Shown: positions 43,599 to 53,153 of the stretch, in pieces
Layout of the letters: every line of letters starts with the position of its first letter
Position numbering within the stretch: position 1 is the stretch's first letter
Source of the DNA: Brevibacillus brevis
GTDB taxonomy: Bacteria; Bacillota; Bacilli; Brevibacillales; Brevibacillaceae
Reading direction: 5' to 3'
Assembly (NCBI RefSeq): GCF_031583145.1
Contig: NZ_CP134050.1
Location: 3,976,001 to 4,040,000 of the forward strand
DNA: 64,000 nt
Position numbers and translations under genes: made by a program
Notes under the pieces: model-generated
Database searches by the model: none
The model's input: the letters and a program-made list of their open reading frames with translations, nothing else
What the model was told of the DNA's origin: nothing

Positions 43599-44489
43599 TC
43601 ACACGCCTCCGACAAAATGTTCATAGGCGGTTAACGCCAAGCGTGCTATCGTTTGTTCGCCCTCTTTCGTCGACGGATTCCCGTGCGAAAAGGCAGCGAT
43701 GGTAAATGTCCCCCTCCCATCAGGGAGATAGACGATGCCCACGTCGTTTACACAGCTGCCGATCGTGCCGGATTTGCAGGCAATGACCGTCTTGTCCGGC
43801 AACAGGTACGGAATGCGGTTGCGCAGCTGCTGCCGCTTCATGATGTCCAGGATGCCCTCGCATACCTCCTGATTCACCAGCTTCCCTGCGGCGATCAGCT
43901 CCAGCAAGCTGCCCATGTCTGCAGGAGTCGCAACGTTGTTCTCCGGTTTCGGCTGGAAGATCACGCTGTCCGGGTCTATACCCGAGGTCATAAAGGCTTG
44001 GGTGAGCTTGTCAAAGCCTTCCCTTCCCTTTTTCTCCCCGGCCAGCCCACCGCCGATGCTGAGCAGCTCCCAGCAGCTGTTGCGAACGGAAATATGGTCC
44101 AGCCCCAGCTCTTTCATGAAGGCCTCCACTCGATTCGCTCCCACCAGCTCCAGGACTTTGTCCGTCCCCAGATTGTCGCTGACGATGATCATGAGCATGG
44201 CCAAGTCTTTGACGGCCACCTCTGCACCCGGCAAAAACTCCTTCAGCACCCCGGAACCGGGCACCAGATCGTCCTCCGTCAAGCGGATGCGCTGCTCCAG
44301 ACTCAGCTTCCCTTCGCTTGCGTCGCGCATCAGCGCAGCCAGGATCGGCACTTTAAAGGTGCTTGCCATCTGGAAATAGCGATCGCCGTTGATCTGCGCT
44401 TCTTCCTGTGTCTCCACATGCTTCACGGCTACGCCAAAGGTAGCGGAAGATTCCGACAATACTGCCTCCAGCTTTTCCTGCAAACTCAT
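43599..44489 (-). CDS. Class-A beta-lactamase-fold serine hydrolase, cytoplasmic
   Basis: A 296-aa protein with S43-T-F-K46, S104-D-N106 and K239-S-G241, the three core motifs of class A beta-lactamases. There is no signal peptide, and the omega-loop glutamate motif (ExxLN) before the TTP-like stretch is absent: the region reads IFQPKPENNVATPADM. A hydrolytic role on imported peptides or amides rather than drug resistance is therefore more likely. AAAGGGG precedes the ATG. Encoded inside the peptide ABC transporter genes. Confidence 0.85.
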   Translation of the reverse strand: MSLQEKLEAVLSESSATFGVAVKHVETQEEAQINGDRYFQMASTFKVPILAALMRDASEGKLSLEQRIRLTEDDLVPGSGVLKEFLPGAEVAVKDLAMLMIIVSDNLGTDKVLELVGANRVEAFMKELGLDHISVRNSCWELLSIGGGLAGEKKGREGFDKLTQAFMTSGIDPDSVIFQPKPENNVATPADMGSLLELIAAGKLVNQEVCEGILDIMKRQQLRNRIPYLLPDKTVIACKSGTIGSCVNDVGIVYLPDGRGTFTIAAFSHGNPSTKEGEQTIARLALTAYEHFVGGV

Positions 44490-44519
44490 TAGGATGGCCC
44501 CTTTCGTTGAATCGCCGTT

Positions 44520-45431
44520 TTATTTCGGATCCAGCGCATCGCGCAAGCCGTCGCCCAGCAGATTAAATCCGAGTACCACCAGCATGATCGCCAAGCCGGG
44601 GAATATCGACATCCACCACGCCTGCCCCAAAAACGCCTTGCCCACGTACACCATCGCGCCCCACTCCGGCACGGGCGGCTGCGCACCCAGCCCGAGAAAG
44701 CTGAGGGCTGCCGCGGCGAGGATGCTGCTCCCGAATTGCACGGTCATCAAGACGATGATCGGCGAGAGGATGTTGGGCAAAATATGCTTCGCCAAGATGA
44801 CCGGATCCTTGATGCCCAAGGCACGTACCGCTTCGATGTACTCTTTCTCGCGGATCGAGAGGACCGATGCGCGCACCACCCTGACATACGACGGAATGAC
44901 CGCGATGACGATGGCGATCATGGCGTTCGTCAGCCCGGGGCCCAATACCGCGATGATCGCGATGGCCAACAGCAGCGCGGGCAAGGCGAGCAAAATATCC
45001 ATCACCTGCATAATGTACATGTCGATACGGCGGTAATACCCTGCGATAATTCCCAGCGTCACTCCGATGGCCGACGCGACCGTAACCGTAATCAGGCCGG
45101 TCAGCAGCGAGATCCTGCCTCCGTACAACAGGCGGGAGAAGATGTCTCGCCCGAAGTCGTCCGTCCCGAGCGGATGCGCTGCTCCCGGTCCCATCATGCG
45201 GTCCTTGAAGTTCATCTGATCGATCGGATACGGGGCCAATAGCGGCGCACAGACGCAGCCAATGATGAACACCAGCAAAATCGCCGCACCGGCCATCGCC
45301 GTCTTGTTTCGAAACAGCCGCTTGGCTACCTTCGACCAGTAGGAGGGGGATGGAGACAGGGGAGTATCCGCAGCCCGAACCGGCGGGTGCGTCTCATGTC
45401 CTACTTCCAGTCGGCTCAAGTTTCCGCTCAC
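44520..45431 (-). CDS. Oligopeptide ABC transporter permease (DppC/OppC)
   Basis: A 303-aa permease: a cytosolic N-terminal extension of about 40 residues, then six TM segments. The inner-membrane loop EAVRALGIKDPVILAKHILPN is the EAA motif that docks on the ATPases. The start is GTG at 45431 with AGGAG 9 nt upstream. Heterodimer partner of the DppB-type permease encoded next to it. Confidence 0.94.
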   Translation of the reverse strand: MSGNLSRLEVGHETHPPVRAADTPLSPSPSYWSKVAKRLFRNKTAMAGAAILLVFIIGCVCAPLLAPYPIDQMNFKDRMMGPGAAHPLGTDDFGRDIFSRLLYGGRISLLTGLITVTVASAIGVTLGIIAGYYRRIDMYIMQVMDILLALPALLLAIAIIAVLGPGLTNAMIAIVIAVIPSYVRVVRASVLSIREKEYIEAVRALGIKDPVILAKHILPNILSPIIVLMTVQFGSSILAAAALSFLGLGAQPPVPEWGAMVYVGKAFLGQAWWMSIFPGLAIMLVVLGFNLLGDGLRDALDPK

Positions 45432-45447
45432 TGATCCTCACTCCTTC

Positions 45448-46368
45448 CTACTCGTATTTGATCCGCGGATCAAACAGGCTGTACAGCAAATCGACAATCA
45501 GATTGGTGAGGGCAAACAAAAACGCGATGAAGAAGACAAGTCCCTGAATCGTCGGCAAGTCCCGCTTCCCGATCGCTTCGATCGCCAGGCTGCCGAGGCC
45601 TTGCAAGGAAAACACCGTTTCCGTCACGACCGCCCCGGCCAGCAGCGCTCCGAATTCGAGCCCGATCAAGGTGACGACAGGGATGATCGCGTTTTGCAGC
45701 CCGTGCCGGATGATGATCCACTGCTGAGACGCTCCCTTCGCCTGGGCTGTGCGCATGTAGTCCTGCTTGATCACATCCAGCATGCTGGAGCGCGTCATCC
45801 GGGCGATCATCCCCGCTTCGCCGAGTGCGAGTGTAATCGAAGGCAGCACGAGAGAAAAGAATCCGTCGTAGCCGGATATCGGAAAAATCGGAAGCCGGTA
45901 AGCGAAAATCCAGATAAGAAAAAGGGCGATCCAAAAGCCCGGCGCGGAAATTCCGATCAGGGAAAAGAAGACGACGACCCGATCGATCCACGTATTCTGT
46001 TTCACAGCGGAGATCACCCCGATGAGGACGCCGATGATCGTCGCGAGGACGACACTGTACAAAGCCAGCTGGAAGGTAATCGGAAAGCGCTCCGCGATTT
46101 CTTGCCAGACCGTGTAGCCTGTGATGTAGGAAGTACCGAGATCTCCTTGCAGAAGCCTTCCGAGAAAGCTGAAATACTGGACGATCCACGGCTTATCCAG
46201 CCCGAGCTGCGCGTTGAGGGCCGCAATCTGCTCTTCCGTGGGATAATCTCCGAGCAAATACTGCACGGGGTCTCCGGGAATCAGATGCACCAAGAGAAAG
46301 ATGAGGATGGTGACGCCGAGCAGCGTCCCCAAGAGCGACAGCAACCTTCGTAGCAGGTATCGATGCAA
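45448..46368 (-). CDS. Oligopeptide ABC transporter permease (DppB/OppB)
   Basis: About 306 aa with six TM segments and the EAA-type loop YMRTAQAKGASQQWIIIRHG. The N-terminal LVHLIPGDPVQ motif after TM1 is typical of DppB. The start is put at the TTG at 46368 (AGGAGG 9 nt upstream), leaving 20 bp to the end of the binding-protein gene; a longer frame to 46413 would overlap that gene and lacks a site. Confidence 0.93.
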   Translation of the reverse strand: MHRYLLRRLLSLLGTLLGVTILIFLLVHLIPGDPVQYLLGDYPTEEQIAALNAQLGLDKPWIVQYFSFLGRLLQGDLGTSYITGYTVWQEIAERFPITFQLALYSVVLATIIGVLIGVISAVKQNTWIDRVVVFFSLIGISAPGFWIALFLIWIFAYRLPIFPISGYDGFFSLVLPSITLALGEAGMIARMTRSSMLDVIKQDYMRTAQAKGASQQWIIIRHGLQNAIIPVVTLIGLEFGALLAGAVVTETVFSLQGLGSLAIEAIGKRDLPTIQGLVFFIAFLFALTNLIVDLLYSLFDPRIKYE

Positions 46369-46387
46369 ACGCCCCGCCCTCCTCTCG

Positions 46388-48025
46388 TCATTTCGTGATG
46401 CGGATGTCCGCAAACAGGATGTCGCTCGTGAATGGATTGAGCTTGTAGCCTTCGATATTGCGCGTAGCAGTCACGGATTCGCTCACGTAAAGCGGTACCC
46501 AAGGCGGATCCTTGACCAGGATTTCCTCCGCTTCCTCGTACACTTTCATCCGCTGCGCTTCGTCCATGGTCGTGCGTCCTTTGGCCAGCAGTTCATCCAC
46601 TTTCGGATTGGAGTAATGGACGCGCTTCGAATTGTCGGTCTGCATCAGCAGGTACAGGATATCCGGATCGCTCAGCCCGAAATAGAGAAGGAAAAGTTCG
46701 TGGTTTCCCTTGATCGCCCGATCTTTCACCGTCGCCGTATCGTGAACGGCGATCCGTATGTCCACGCCGATCTCTTTCAGCTGGCTTTGCAAGATTTGCG
46801 CGACGCGCTGCAGGGCCGGATCTTCGGGCAAAAGCAATTCGAAGGAAAGCGGCTTTCCTCCCTTGTCCGCGATGCCATCCCCGTCGCTGTCTGTATAGCC
46901 TGCCTCGGCGAGCAGCTGCTTCGCTTTGTCCACATTGTAGCCGTACATTTCCTTGGCCATGTTCTCGATTCGCTCGCTATAGCCGGGAATCGTCGGAGGC
47001 AGCGGGCCGTAGATCGGCTTGGCAAACCCGGACAGGGCGTACTGCACGATCGGCTCCCGATCGACCGCCATCGCAATCGCTTGCTTGATGCGCACATCCT
47101 TGAAGATCTCCTTCTGGTTGTTAAAGCCCAGGTACTTCATCCCCTGCTCCATGCTCGTCTCGATTTTGGTGCCGGGAATGCTTTGCAATTCTTGCACGTA
47201 CGTGCTGGGGACCTCCTGCAAAATGTGGATCGTCCCTTTTTTGAATTCGAGGATGCGCGTATCATCGTCTTTCAGGAAGCGGAAGACAATCTTGTCGACG
47301 TGCGGCGCTCCCTGGTTCTCTGCGTAGGGCAGGGCCCACTTGTACTCCGGATTTTTGACGTACGCTACGGACGCTCCCCGCTTCACCTCCGGGTTCATGA
47401 ACGGACCTGTGGCGAGCGGAGCTTCCCCGAACTGCTCTCCTTTTTCCTTGAGCCGCTCCGGATCGAACGGGGCGAGGAAGGTTCCGACCAGCATGTTGGC
47501 GAACGGGGCGAACGGCTCCTTGAAATACACCTTCACCGTTTGGGCGTCGGGCGCCTCGATTCTCTCGATCGGTCCGGCGAGGTCCTTGTTCGGCGAGATC
47601 TTCGAGAACCGCTCGATCGACGCCTTGACCGAATCCGCTGTCATCGGTGCCCCTGACTGGAACTTGACATCTTTGCGCAGCACCAGCGTCCACACTTTCC
47701 CATCCTCCGACACTTGCCAGGACTCGGCCAGGTGGGGCATCAGCTTTCCTTGCATATCGCGGGTCAGGAGCGAATCGTACGGCTGGCTGTTCGCGCTGTC
47801 CAGCCACGTTGTTTTTTGCGGATCCAGCGTATCGGGCTCCACCGGTGCCGCGATGACGAGTGTACCGCCGTCGCCTGCTTGCTTGGGAGCAGCCGCCGAA
47901 TGGGGAGCAGTGCCGGGAGTACTCGTACCCGCCGAGTTCGTGCCTGTCGTAGACGAACAGGCCGCAAGCAGCAAAGTCACGCTGAGCCCGATCGTCGCCA
48001 AGCCTCCATAACGCCTTTTTTTCAT
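46388..48025 (-). CDS. Oligopeptide ABC transporter substrate-binding lipoprotein
   Basis: A 545-aa SBP_bac_5 family protein. The lipobox LLAACS puts the lipidated cysteine at residue 23, followed by a Ser/Thr/Ala/Pro spacer. Family landmarks are visible, such as DTLDPQKT, LAESWQVSEDGKVWTLVLRK, DVRIKQAIAMAVDRE and an Asp-rich DSDGDGIADKGG loop that looks like a Ca-binding insertion. It captures peptides outside the membrane for the DppBCDF-type transporter. Lies 24 bp downstream of the rpiR gene. Confidence 0.95.
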   Translation of the reverse strand: MKKRRYGGLATIGLSVTLLLAACSSTTGTNSAGTSTPGTAPHSAAAPKQAGDGGTLVIAAPVEPDTLDPQKTTWLDSANSQPYDSLLTRDMQGKLMPHLAESWQVSEDGKVWTLVLRKDVKFQSGAPMTADSVKASIERFSKISPNKDLAGPIERIEAPDAQTVKVYFKEPFAPFANMLVGTFLAPFDPERLKEKGEQFGEAPLATGPFMNPEVKRGASVAYVKNPEYKWALPYAENQGAPHVDKIVFRFLKDDDTRILEFKKGTIHILQEVPSTYVQELQSIPGTKIETSMEQGMKYLGFNNQKEIFKDVRIKQAIAMAVDREPIVQYALSGFAKPIYGPLPPTIPGYSERIENMAKEMYGYNVDKAKQLLAEAGYTDSDGDGIADKGGKPLSFELLLPEDPALQRVAQILQSQLKEIGVDIRIAVHDTATVKDRAIKGNHELFLLYFGLSDPDILYLLMQTDNSKRVHYSNPKVDELLAKGRTTMDEAQRMKVYEEAEEILVKDPPWVPLYVSESVTATRNIEGYKLNPFTSDILFADIRITK

Positions 48026-48049
48026 GAACCATTCCTCCCTCGCATGGGA

Positions 48050-48922
48050 TTAGTCATGTTCCTGGACAAACGGGTAAAACTGCTGGCTCGTTTCGTCGTA
48101 CTTTTTGATCCGCTTCTTTACCTTCTCGCCGTCCATCTGGGACACCCCGATCATCAAGGCATTGAGCAGGGTAAAAATGGACGACATCCCTTTCAACGTG
48201 GGCGGAGAAGGAGTCGTCACCTTCAGAAGGACATCTGCCAGCGGCCCGACCGGGGAAAGCTCGTGATCCGTAATGACCAGGATTTTCGCACCCTTGTCCT
48301 TGGCCGCCTTGGCGAATTGCAGTGTATCCTGCAAATACCGCGGGAAGACGAGCGCAATCATCAGCCAATCCCTGTCCGCCTCCGAAATCAACAGGTTGGC
48401 GTCGTCGATCTGTCCCCGGTAGAGCAGGGTTTCGCCTTTGACGATATTGAGCGCATAGGCGAGCCAATAGGCAGGAGCATAGCTGGTCCGCCCTCCGACC
48501 ACGACGATTTTCTTGGCCTGGACGATGCTTTGGATCGCCCGCTCGAACAAGCCCCGATCCAGCTCGTTCAACGTCTTTTGTATGAAGGCTACATCCTGCT
48601 CCAGCGTGAAAGAAATCACGTCTTCGCTGTCGGTAAATTCGTAGGTCGTATCGTGCAAGGTCTGGACCACGCTCTCCCGGATCACGGGAAACAGCAGGGA
48701 TTGGCGAATTTCGTTTTGGAGCTCAGTGAAGCCGGAATAGCCCAAAGCGTAGCAAAGGCGGATCACGGTGGTTTCGCTCGTCCCGCTGTTCGCCCCGATC
48801 ACTTTGGCAGGGTTTAGAGCTACCTGGTTCGGTTCGTCGAGTATGTATTTGGCTACCAGTTTTTGCTGGTTCGTCAATTGTTCGTATGCTTTGCGAATTC
48901 GCTCATGTACGCTTTCCGTCAC
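48050..48922 (-). CDS. RpiR-family transcriptional regulator
   Basis: A 290-aa regulator. The N-terminal RpiR HTH (about 1-75) includes LTNQQKLVAKYILDEPNQVA and SETTVIRLCYALGYSGFTEL; the C-terminal SIS domain (about 120-260) contains KKIVVVGGRTSYAPAYWLAY and ILVITDHELSPVG. Regulators of this type often sense phosphosugars, but peptide- and muropeptide-related members exist. The GTG start at 48922 has GGAGG 9 nt upstream. It is the second gene of the operon and probably acts on the palindromes in front of the first gene. Confidence 0.92.
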   Translation of the reverse strand: MTESVHERIRKAYEQLTNQQKLVAKYILDEPNQVALNPAKVIGANSGTSETTVIRLCYALGYSGFTELQNEIRQSLLFPVIRESVVQTLHDTTYEFTDSEDVISFTLEQDVAFIQKTLNELDRGLFERAIQSIVQAKKIVVVGGRTSYAPAYWLAYALNIVKGETLLYRGQIDDANLLISEADRDWLMIALVFPRYLQDTLQFAKAAKDKGAKILVITDHELSPVGPLADVLLKVTTPSPPTLKGMSSIFTLLNALMIGVSQMDGEKVKKRIKKYDETSQQFYPFVQEHD

Positions 48923-49097
48923 TTCTTCTGTCCTCCTTTGAACTGGGAAACCTTTTCTAGATGGCCGTAACAGCCTGGATGCCGGACCCCTCCTTCCCGA
49001 ATGGCTGCCGCCGCTACCGCCTTTATGCAAGCCTGCCGCCACAGCCGACTTTCCGGAAGGCTCTCTTCGGGGGCACCATTCCGACGAATCCGAGATG

Positions 49098-50567
49098 CTA
49101 CACGCTTGCCACCGGATCCAATGGATATACGGGGCGCTGCAGCCGTTTGTACTCGAACGACTGGAACCGCAGCGTCGTCAGGCCAGGCGAATCGACCGTA
49201 ATGATCTGCGCGCTGATCGGCTCGAAGCTCGCCCGGAAGTGCTGGCTGGATTTCAGTGCCACGATTTTGTACGTCGTCACATCGATGCCGTGGAGGAGGA
49301 AGATTTGCTCGTCCAGCACCTGGGTTTTGACCGAACAGACGAGAATGTCTACCCCGTTGGCCTGCAGCCGGACCGATTTGCCCAGATCGACAGGCGAGCC
49401 TTTGCCCATCGGCGAAGAGGTGATGAACTTCCCGTCCGTGAGCGCCTTCACATATGCGGTTAGCGCGATCGGCTCCCCATGCAAGCGGTCGGTTTTGCCG
49501 CCCAGCAGCACTTCGATGGTCGCGCCTACGCCTTTTTCGTGAGCGAGCGCGGCGACCTCGGGATCGTATATGAAGCCGAAGCAGGCGTCTTGCAGATCCG
49601 CCTCCAGCATCGCCCGCAGCAGGTACGTGCCATCTCCGGGCGTACCGCCTCCCGGGTTGTCGGACGTCTCGTTCAATACCACGGGGAACGCGGCAGCCTG
49701 CTTCGCCAAGGCCAGCCCCTCCTGCGGCGACAAGACTTGCGGCTCGAACTCTTCCCGCTTTTTCCAGATCAGCTCCGCTACGCTTTCTGCCGCACGCTTC
49801 GCCAGCTCTTCATCGTGGTTCGCCACCGCTACCACCGTGACGCCAAGCTCGGGAATATCCGTGTAGGGAAAGCCATGGAAGAACGCGCAGTCGATCATCC
49901 CCGGCTCCCTTTCCCAGCGATAGCACGCCTCGTTGATGTCCTTGGCCGGAGACAAATTGGTCGTAGACGTAGGGACGATCAGCGGAAGCTTGGCCCGGTA
50001 CATGCGCGGGACGAGCTCCCCTTTTACCATCCTCTCCGCCAGCTCGACCGCTTCCAGGCCGCGCTCGTAGCAGTCCGTGTGAGGATACAGATGGACGCCC
50101 AGGAGGATGTCGGCCTCCGCGATCATCTGGTCGGTGATGTTGCCGTGCAGGTCCAGCGTGGCGATCAGAGGGATCTCGTAGCCAACCCGCTCACGGACCG
50201 CTTTGAGCAAAACGCCTTCCAGATCGTCGATCCCTTCAGCGACGCCTGCACCGTGCAGAGACAGACAGATCGCATCGACCTTGCCCGCCTCCGCAATCCC
50301 GGAAAGCAATTCATCCTGCAGGCTGTCGAACGTTTCCTTTGTGATCGTGCCTGCCGGATACGCATTCGCGGCGAATGCCCCGACGACCTCAATCCCCCGC
50401 TGCCTGGCCCCGTCGATCATTCCCCCGAGAAAATCCCGCACGCCGCTGTGATTGGCCAGGATTTCCTCTCCCCGGGCCCATTCCCACAGCTCAAACAGCT
50501 CGCGGGTTGTCGGCACGTTTGAGAACGTGTTGGTTTCGTGCATGACCTCCGCAATGACGATTTTCAT
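49098..50567 (-). CDS. M81-family metallopeptidase, MlrC type
   Basis: A 489-aa protein of the MlrC (microcystinase C) family, with MKIVIAEVMHETNTFSNVPT at the N-terminus, LSLHGAGVAEG, IATLDLHGNIT and DNPGGGTPGDGT, which hold the expected metal ligands. Characterised MlrC cleaves the linear, D-amino-acid-containing degradation products of microcystin; other members act on unusual amides. First gene of the 12-gene operon (GGAGGGG before ATG 50567). A 175-bp gap to rpiR contains no gene. Substrate here is unknown, probably an atypical peptide. Confidence 0.88.
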   Translation of the reverse strand: MKIVIAEVMHETNTFSNVPTTRELFELWEWARGEEILANHSGVRDFLGGMIDGARQRGIEVVGAFAANAYPAGTITKETFDSLQDELLSGIAEAGKVDAICLSLHGAGVAEGIDDLEGVLLKAVRERVGYEIPLIATLDLHGNITDQMIAEADILLGVHLYPHTDCYERGLEAVELAERMVKGELVPRMYRAKLPLIVPTSTTNLSPAKDINEACYRWEREPGMIDCAFFHGFPYTDIPELGVTVVAVANHDEELAKRAAESVAELIWKKREEFEPQVLSPQEGLALAKQAAAFPVVLNETSDNPGGGTPGDGTYLLRAMLEADLQDACFGFIYDPEVAALAHEKGVGATIEVLLGGKTDRLHGEPIALTAYVKALTDGKFITSSPMGKGSPVDLGKSVRLQANGVDILVCSVKTQVLDEQIFLLHGIDVTTYKIVALKSSQHFRASFEPISAQIITVDSPGLTTLRFQSFEYKRLQRPVYPLDPVASV

Positions 50568-50613
50568 GTTCTTCCCCTCCATTTTTCCTCCGGATTGTTC
50601 GGCTGCGGCATGA

Positions 50614-50693
50614 TGAAGTTTACACTTCAAAACAGGAGTGCGACTGAAGTTTGAACTTAGTTGCATTATACGTGCGGGAGCGGAAAAGAACAA
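50614..50693 (-). promoter_or_regulatory. Promoter of the peptide operon with two palindromic operators
   Basis: On the minus strand TTGTTC (50688-50693) and a perfect TATAAT (50665-50670) are 17 bp apart. Directly downstream lie TGAAGT-TTGA-ACTTAG (50645-50660, one mismatch) and the perfect palindrome TGAAGT-TTAC-ACTTCA (50614-50629), 31 bp apart centre to centre. Two such sites just after the -10 suggest repression, most simply by the RpiR regulator encoded in the operon. The remaining 50694-50881 stretch holds no gene and should contain the divergent selO promoter (TATAAT at 50791-50796). Confidence 0.75.
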
Positions 50694-50881
50694 TATATAA
50701 TTCTGAAAATAACGATTATTTTGATAAAACATTTTTTGCTTCCTTGCACTTTTGTCTTCTCCTGAAAGCCCCATCCTTGGATGAAACGGGTATAATAAAT
50801 GGCAAACGCATGCCAAACAGGAAGCAGATCGGATCAAGACCATAAAAGATCAAACAAAAAACAGCGTCAAAAGGAGTCACG

Positions 50882-52357
50882 ATGAAAGAAAAACAGGAAC
50901 GAAATGAAACAGGCTGGAACTTCGACAACAGCTATTCCCGTCTTCCCCATCCGTTTTTTTCCCGGATGACCCCCGCACCGGTCCGCTCGCCAAAGCTGGC
51001 CATTCTGAATCGTCCGCTGGCCATCTCTCTGGGACTGGACACCCAAGCGCTGAACAGCGATGAAGGCGCAGCGGTTTTCGGAGGCAACCGCATTCCCGAA
51101 GGCGCAGCGCCCCTCGCACAGGCTTATGCCGGTCATCAATTCGGACACTTCACGATGCTGGGGGATGGCCGCGCTTCTCTGCTTGGCGAACAGATCACAC
51201 CGGAAGGCGACCGGTTCGACATCCAGTTGAAAGGGTCAGGCCGGACGCCGTATTCTCGCGGGGGTGACGGCCGGGCCGCTCTCGGACCGATGCTGCGGGA
51301 GTACATCATCAGCGAAGCGATGCACGCTCTCGGCATTCCCACCACGCGCAGCCTTGCCGTAGTCAGTACCGGAGAGACGATCATCCGGGAAACCGAGCTC
51401 CCTGGTGCGATATTGACCCGCGTAGCCTCCAGCCATCTGCGCGTCGGCACCTTTCAATTTGCGGCGAAATGGTGCGAGCTCGAGGATTTGAAAGCCTTGG
51501 CAGACTACACCCTGCATCGGCACTATCCGGAAGGCGAGGCTGCCGACAACCGGTATCTTTTTTTGCTGCGGGAAGTCATCAAGCGCCAGGCCTGGCTGAT
51601 CGCCAAGTGGCAGCTGGTCGGCTTCATCCACGGCGTGATGAACACGGACAACATGTCCATCAGCGGCGAAACGATCGACTACGGTCCGTGCGCCTTCATG
51701 GACGCCTACGATCCGGCCACGGTGTTCAGCTCCATCGACGTCCAGGGGCGCTACGCCTACGGCAATCAACCGTATATCGGGGCATGGAACCTCGCGCGAT
51801 TCGCCGAGACCTTGCTGCCGCTGCTGCATGACGACGAAGAGCAGGCGCTCAAATTGGCGGACGCCGAGATCAAGGCCTTTCCGAAGCTGTTCTACGGCCA
51901 TTGGCTCTCTGGAATGCGGGCGAAGCTGGGCATTTTCAACGAAGAAGAGAAGGATGAGGCATTGGTCGAATCCTTGCTCGACCTGATGCAAAAGCACCAG
52001 GCAGACTTCACCAATACGTTCCGCGCTCTCACCTTTGACAAGGCAAAAGGAACTGCGCTGTTCGAAAGCGAGGAATTCGCCGAGTGGCAGAAGCAGTGGC
52101 AGGCGAGGCTGGACAGACAGCCCCATCCCAGATCCGAATCCCATGAGCGGATGCGCAACAACAATCCCGCCGTCATCCCCCGCAACCATCGGGTCGAGGA
52201 AGCGTTGGATGCGGCTGTCTCATGCGGCGATTACAGCGTCATGGAGCGGCTGCTCGCCGCATTGGCCCAGCCCTTCGCCCACTCCCCTGAGCAAGAGGAG
52301 TACACGACCCTGCCCTCGCCGTCGGGACGTCCGTATCGGACTTTTTGCGGCACTTGA
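50882..52357 (+). CDS. selO: SelO-family protein adenylyltransferase (pseudokinase)
   Basis: A 491-aa YdiU/SelO protein. The family transfers AMP to Ser/Thr/Tyr of target proteins, with the nucleotide flipped in a kinase-like fold, and is linked to redox stress. Landmarks: [57 protein letters not shown] (catalytic and metal-binding loops) and [15 protein letters not shown] cysteine three residues from the C-terminus (FCGT end) corresponds to the Sec/Cys position of SelO proteins. AAAAGGAG precedes the ATG. Monocistronic, with its own terminator. Confidence 0.95.
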   Translation: MKEKQERNETGWNFDNSYSRLPHPFFSRMTPAPVRSPKLAILNRPLAISLGLDTQALNSDEGAAVFGGNRIPEGAAPLAQAYAGHQFGHFTMLGDGRASLLGEQITPEGDRFDIQLKGSGRTPYSRGGDGRAALGPMLREYIISEAMHALGIPTTRSLAVVSTGETIIRETELPGAILTRVASSHLRVGTFQFAAKWCELEDLKALADYTLHRHYPEGEAADNRYLFLLREVIKRQAWLIAKWQLVGFIHGVMNTDNMSISGETIDYGPCAFMDAYDPATVFSSIDVQGRYAYGNQPYIGAWNLARFAETLLPLLHDDEEQALKLADAEIKAFPKLFYGHWLSGMRAKLGIFNEEEKDEALVESLLDLMQKHQADFTNTFRALTFDKAKGTALFESEEFAEWQKQWQARLDRQPHPRSESHERMRNNNPAVIPRNHRVEEALDAAVSCGDYSVMERLLAALAQPFAHSPEQEEYTTLPSPSGRPYRTFCGT

Positions 52358-52485
52358 CCAGACAGCGAAGGATAGTCTGGGTGGTGGTTTTGCCGAGAAA
52401 CGACAGATACTTGAAGGGTGGCGAGGGGCAGCCGGGCTTTTGGCTACCTGTTGCTGTCAACGAGCTGCCGAAAGAAACGGAAACA

Positions 52486-52515
52486 GCCTCAGTCCTGTAC
52501 ACACAGGGCTGAGGC
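52486..52515 (+). terminator. Terminator of selO
   Basis: GCCTCAGTCCTGT (52486-52498) pairs with ACAGGGCTGAGGC (52503-52515) apart from one mismatch, followed by TTCTTTTG. It is the only clear element in 52358-52570. Confidence 0.8.
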
Positions 52516-52570
52516 TTCTTTTGCGAGGATGGTCCGAGCCGAAAGGAAGCGGATGATCACTCCAGCTTTG

Positions 52571-52852
52571 CTACCCCTCCAGCTTGAACTTGTATTTTTT
52601 ATTGACACGCTCCGCGATTTTCTCCAGGAAAGCGTCCACCGTCATCTTTTCCACTTCATTCGTATACCAAGCCAGCTTTGCTCCTTTGTCCACACCGTCA
52701 TACTCGACGTGCAGCGGCATGTATTTCTTCATCGCGTACGTATAGTCAAACTTGATGTACAGCTCGTTACCTTGTGGGCATTCCATGATGACCGTGTAGT
52801 TAGGATTCTTGTATTCCGGCTCGAACTTCACTTTTTTGATTTTCGTCAACAT
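52571..52852 (-). CDS. Small hypothetical protein
   Basis: A 93-aa protein beginning MLTKIKKVKFEPEYKNPNYT, rich in Lys, Tyr and Glu, alternating beta-strand and helix, without signal peptide or TM segment. ATG at 52852 has AAGGGGAG 7 nt upstream; the longer frame to 52951 has no site. Family not recognised. The adjoining 52853-53153 stretch (about 300 bp) shows no gene on either strand. Confidence 0.7.
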   Translation of the reverse strand: MLTKIKKVKFEPEYKNPNYTVIMECPQGNELYIKFDYTYAMKKYMPLHVEYDGVDKGAKLAWYTNEVEKMTVDAFLEKIAERVNKKYKFKLEG

Positions 52853-53153
52853 GCGTATTCTCCCCTTTTCATATTCGTCAAAATGACCTGCTCCTCTTGT
52901 CTCTATGTACCCTCTCCTGCCTATCTGAAAACCGCCGGTAACAGGAGCCACATTCGGTCCGCAACATGGCGTGCAAGGCTATGAACCCCTTAGCCGATCC
53001 CACAGGCTTCGCCGTTTCTACGTCTCTACGATGCGCTCCAAAAACGCCCCCCTGCTCCTCCCTCCATACCTGTCCCCGCATGGTAGCGGTCTAGCGCATC
53101 TTTGAAAACCGCTTCATATGATGCCAGTAAACAGGACAAAGGAGGGTTCATCC

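Noticed and set aside
46301..47656. 451-codon plus-strand frame opposite the peptide-binding lipoprotein gene
   Set aside because: Shadow frame; the minus strand encodes an unmistakable SBP_bac_5 lipoprotein.
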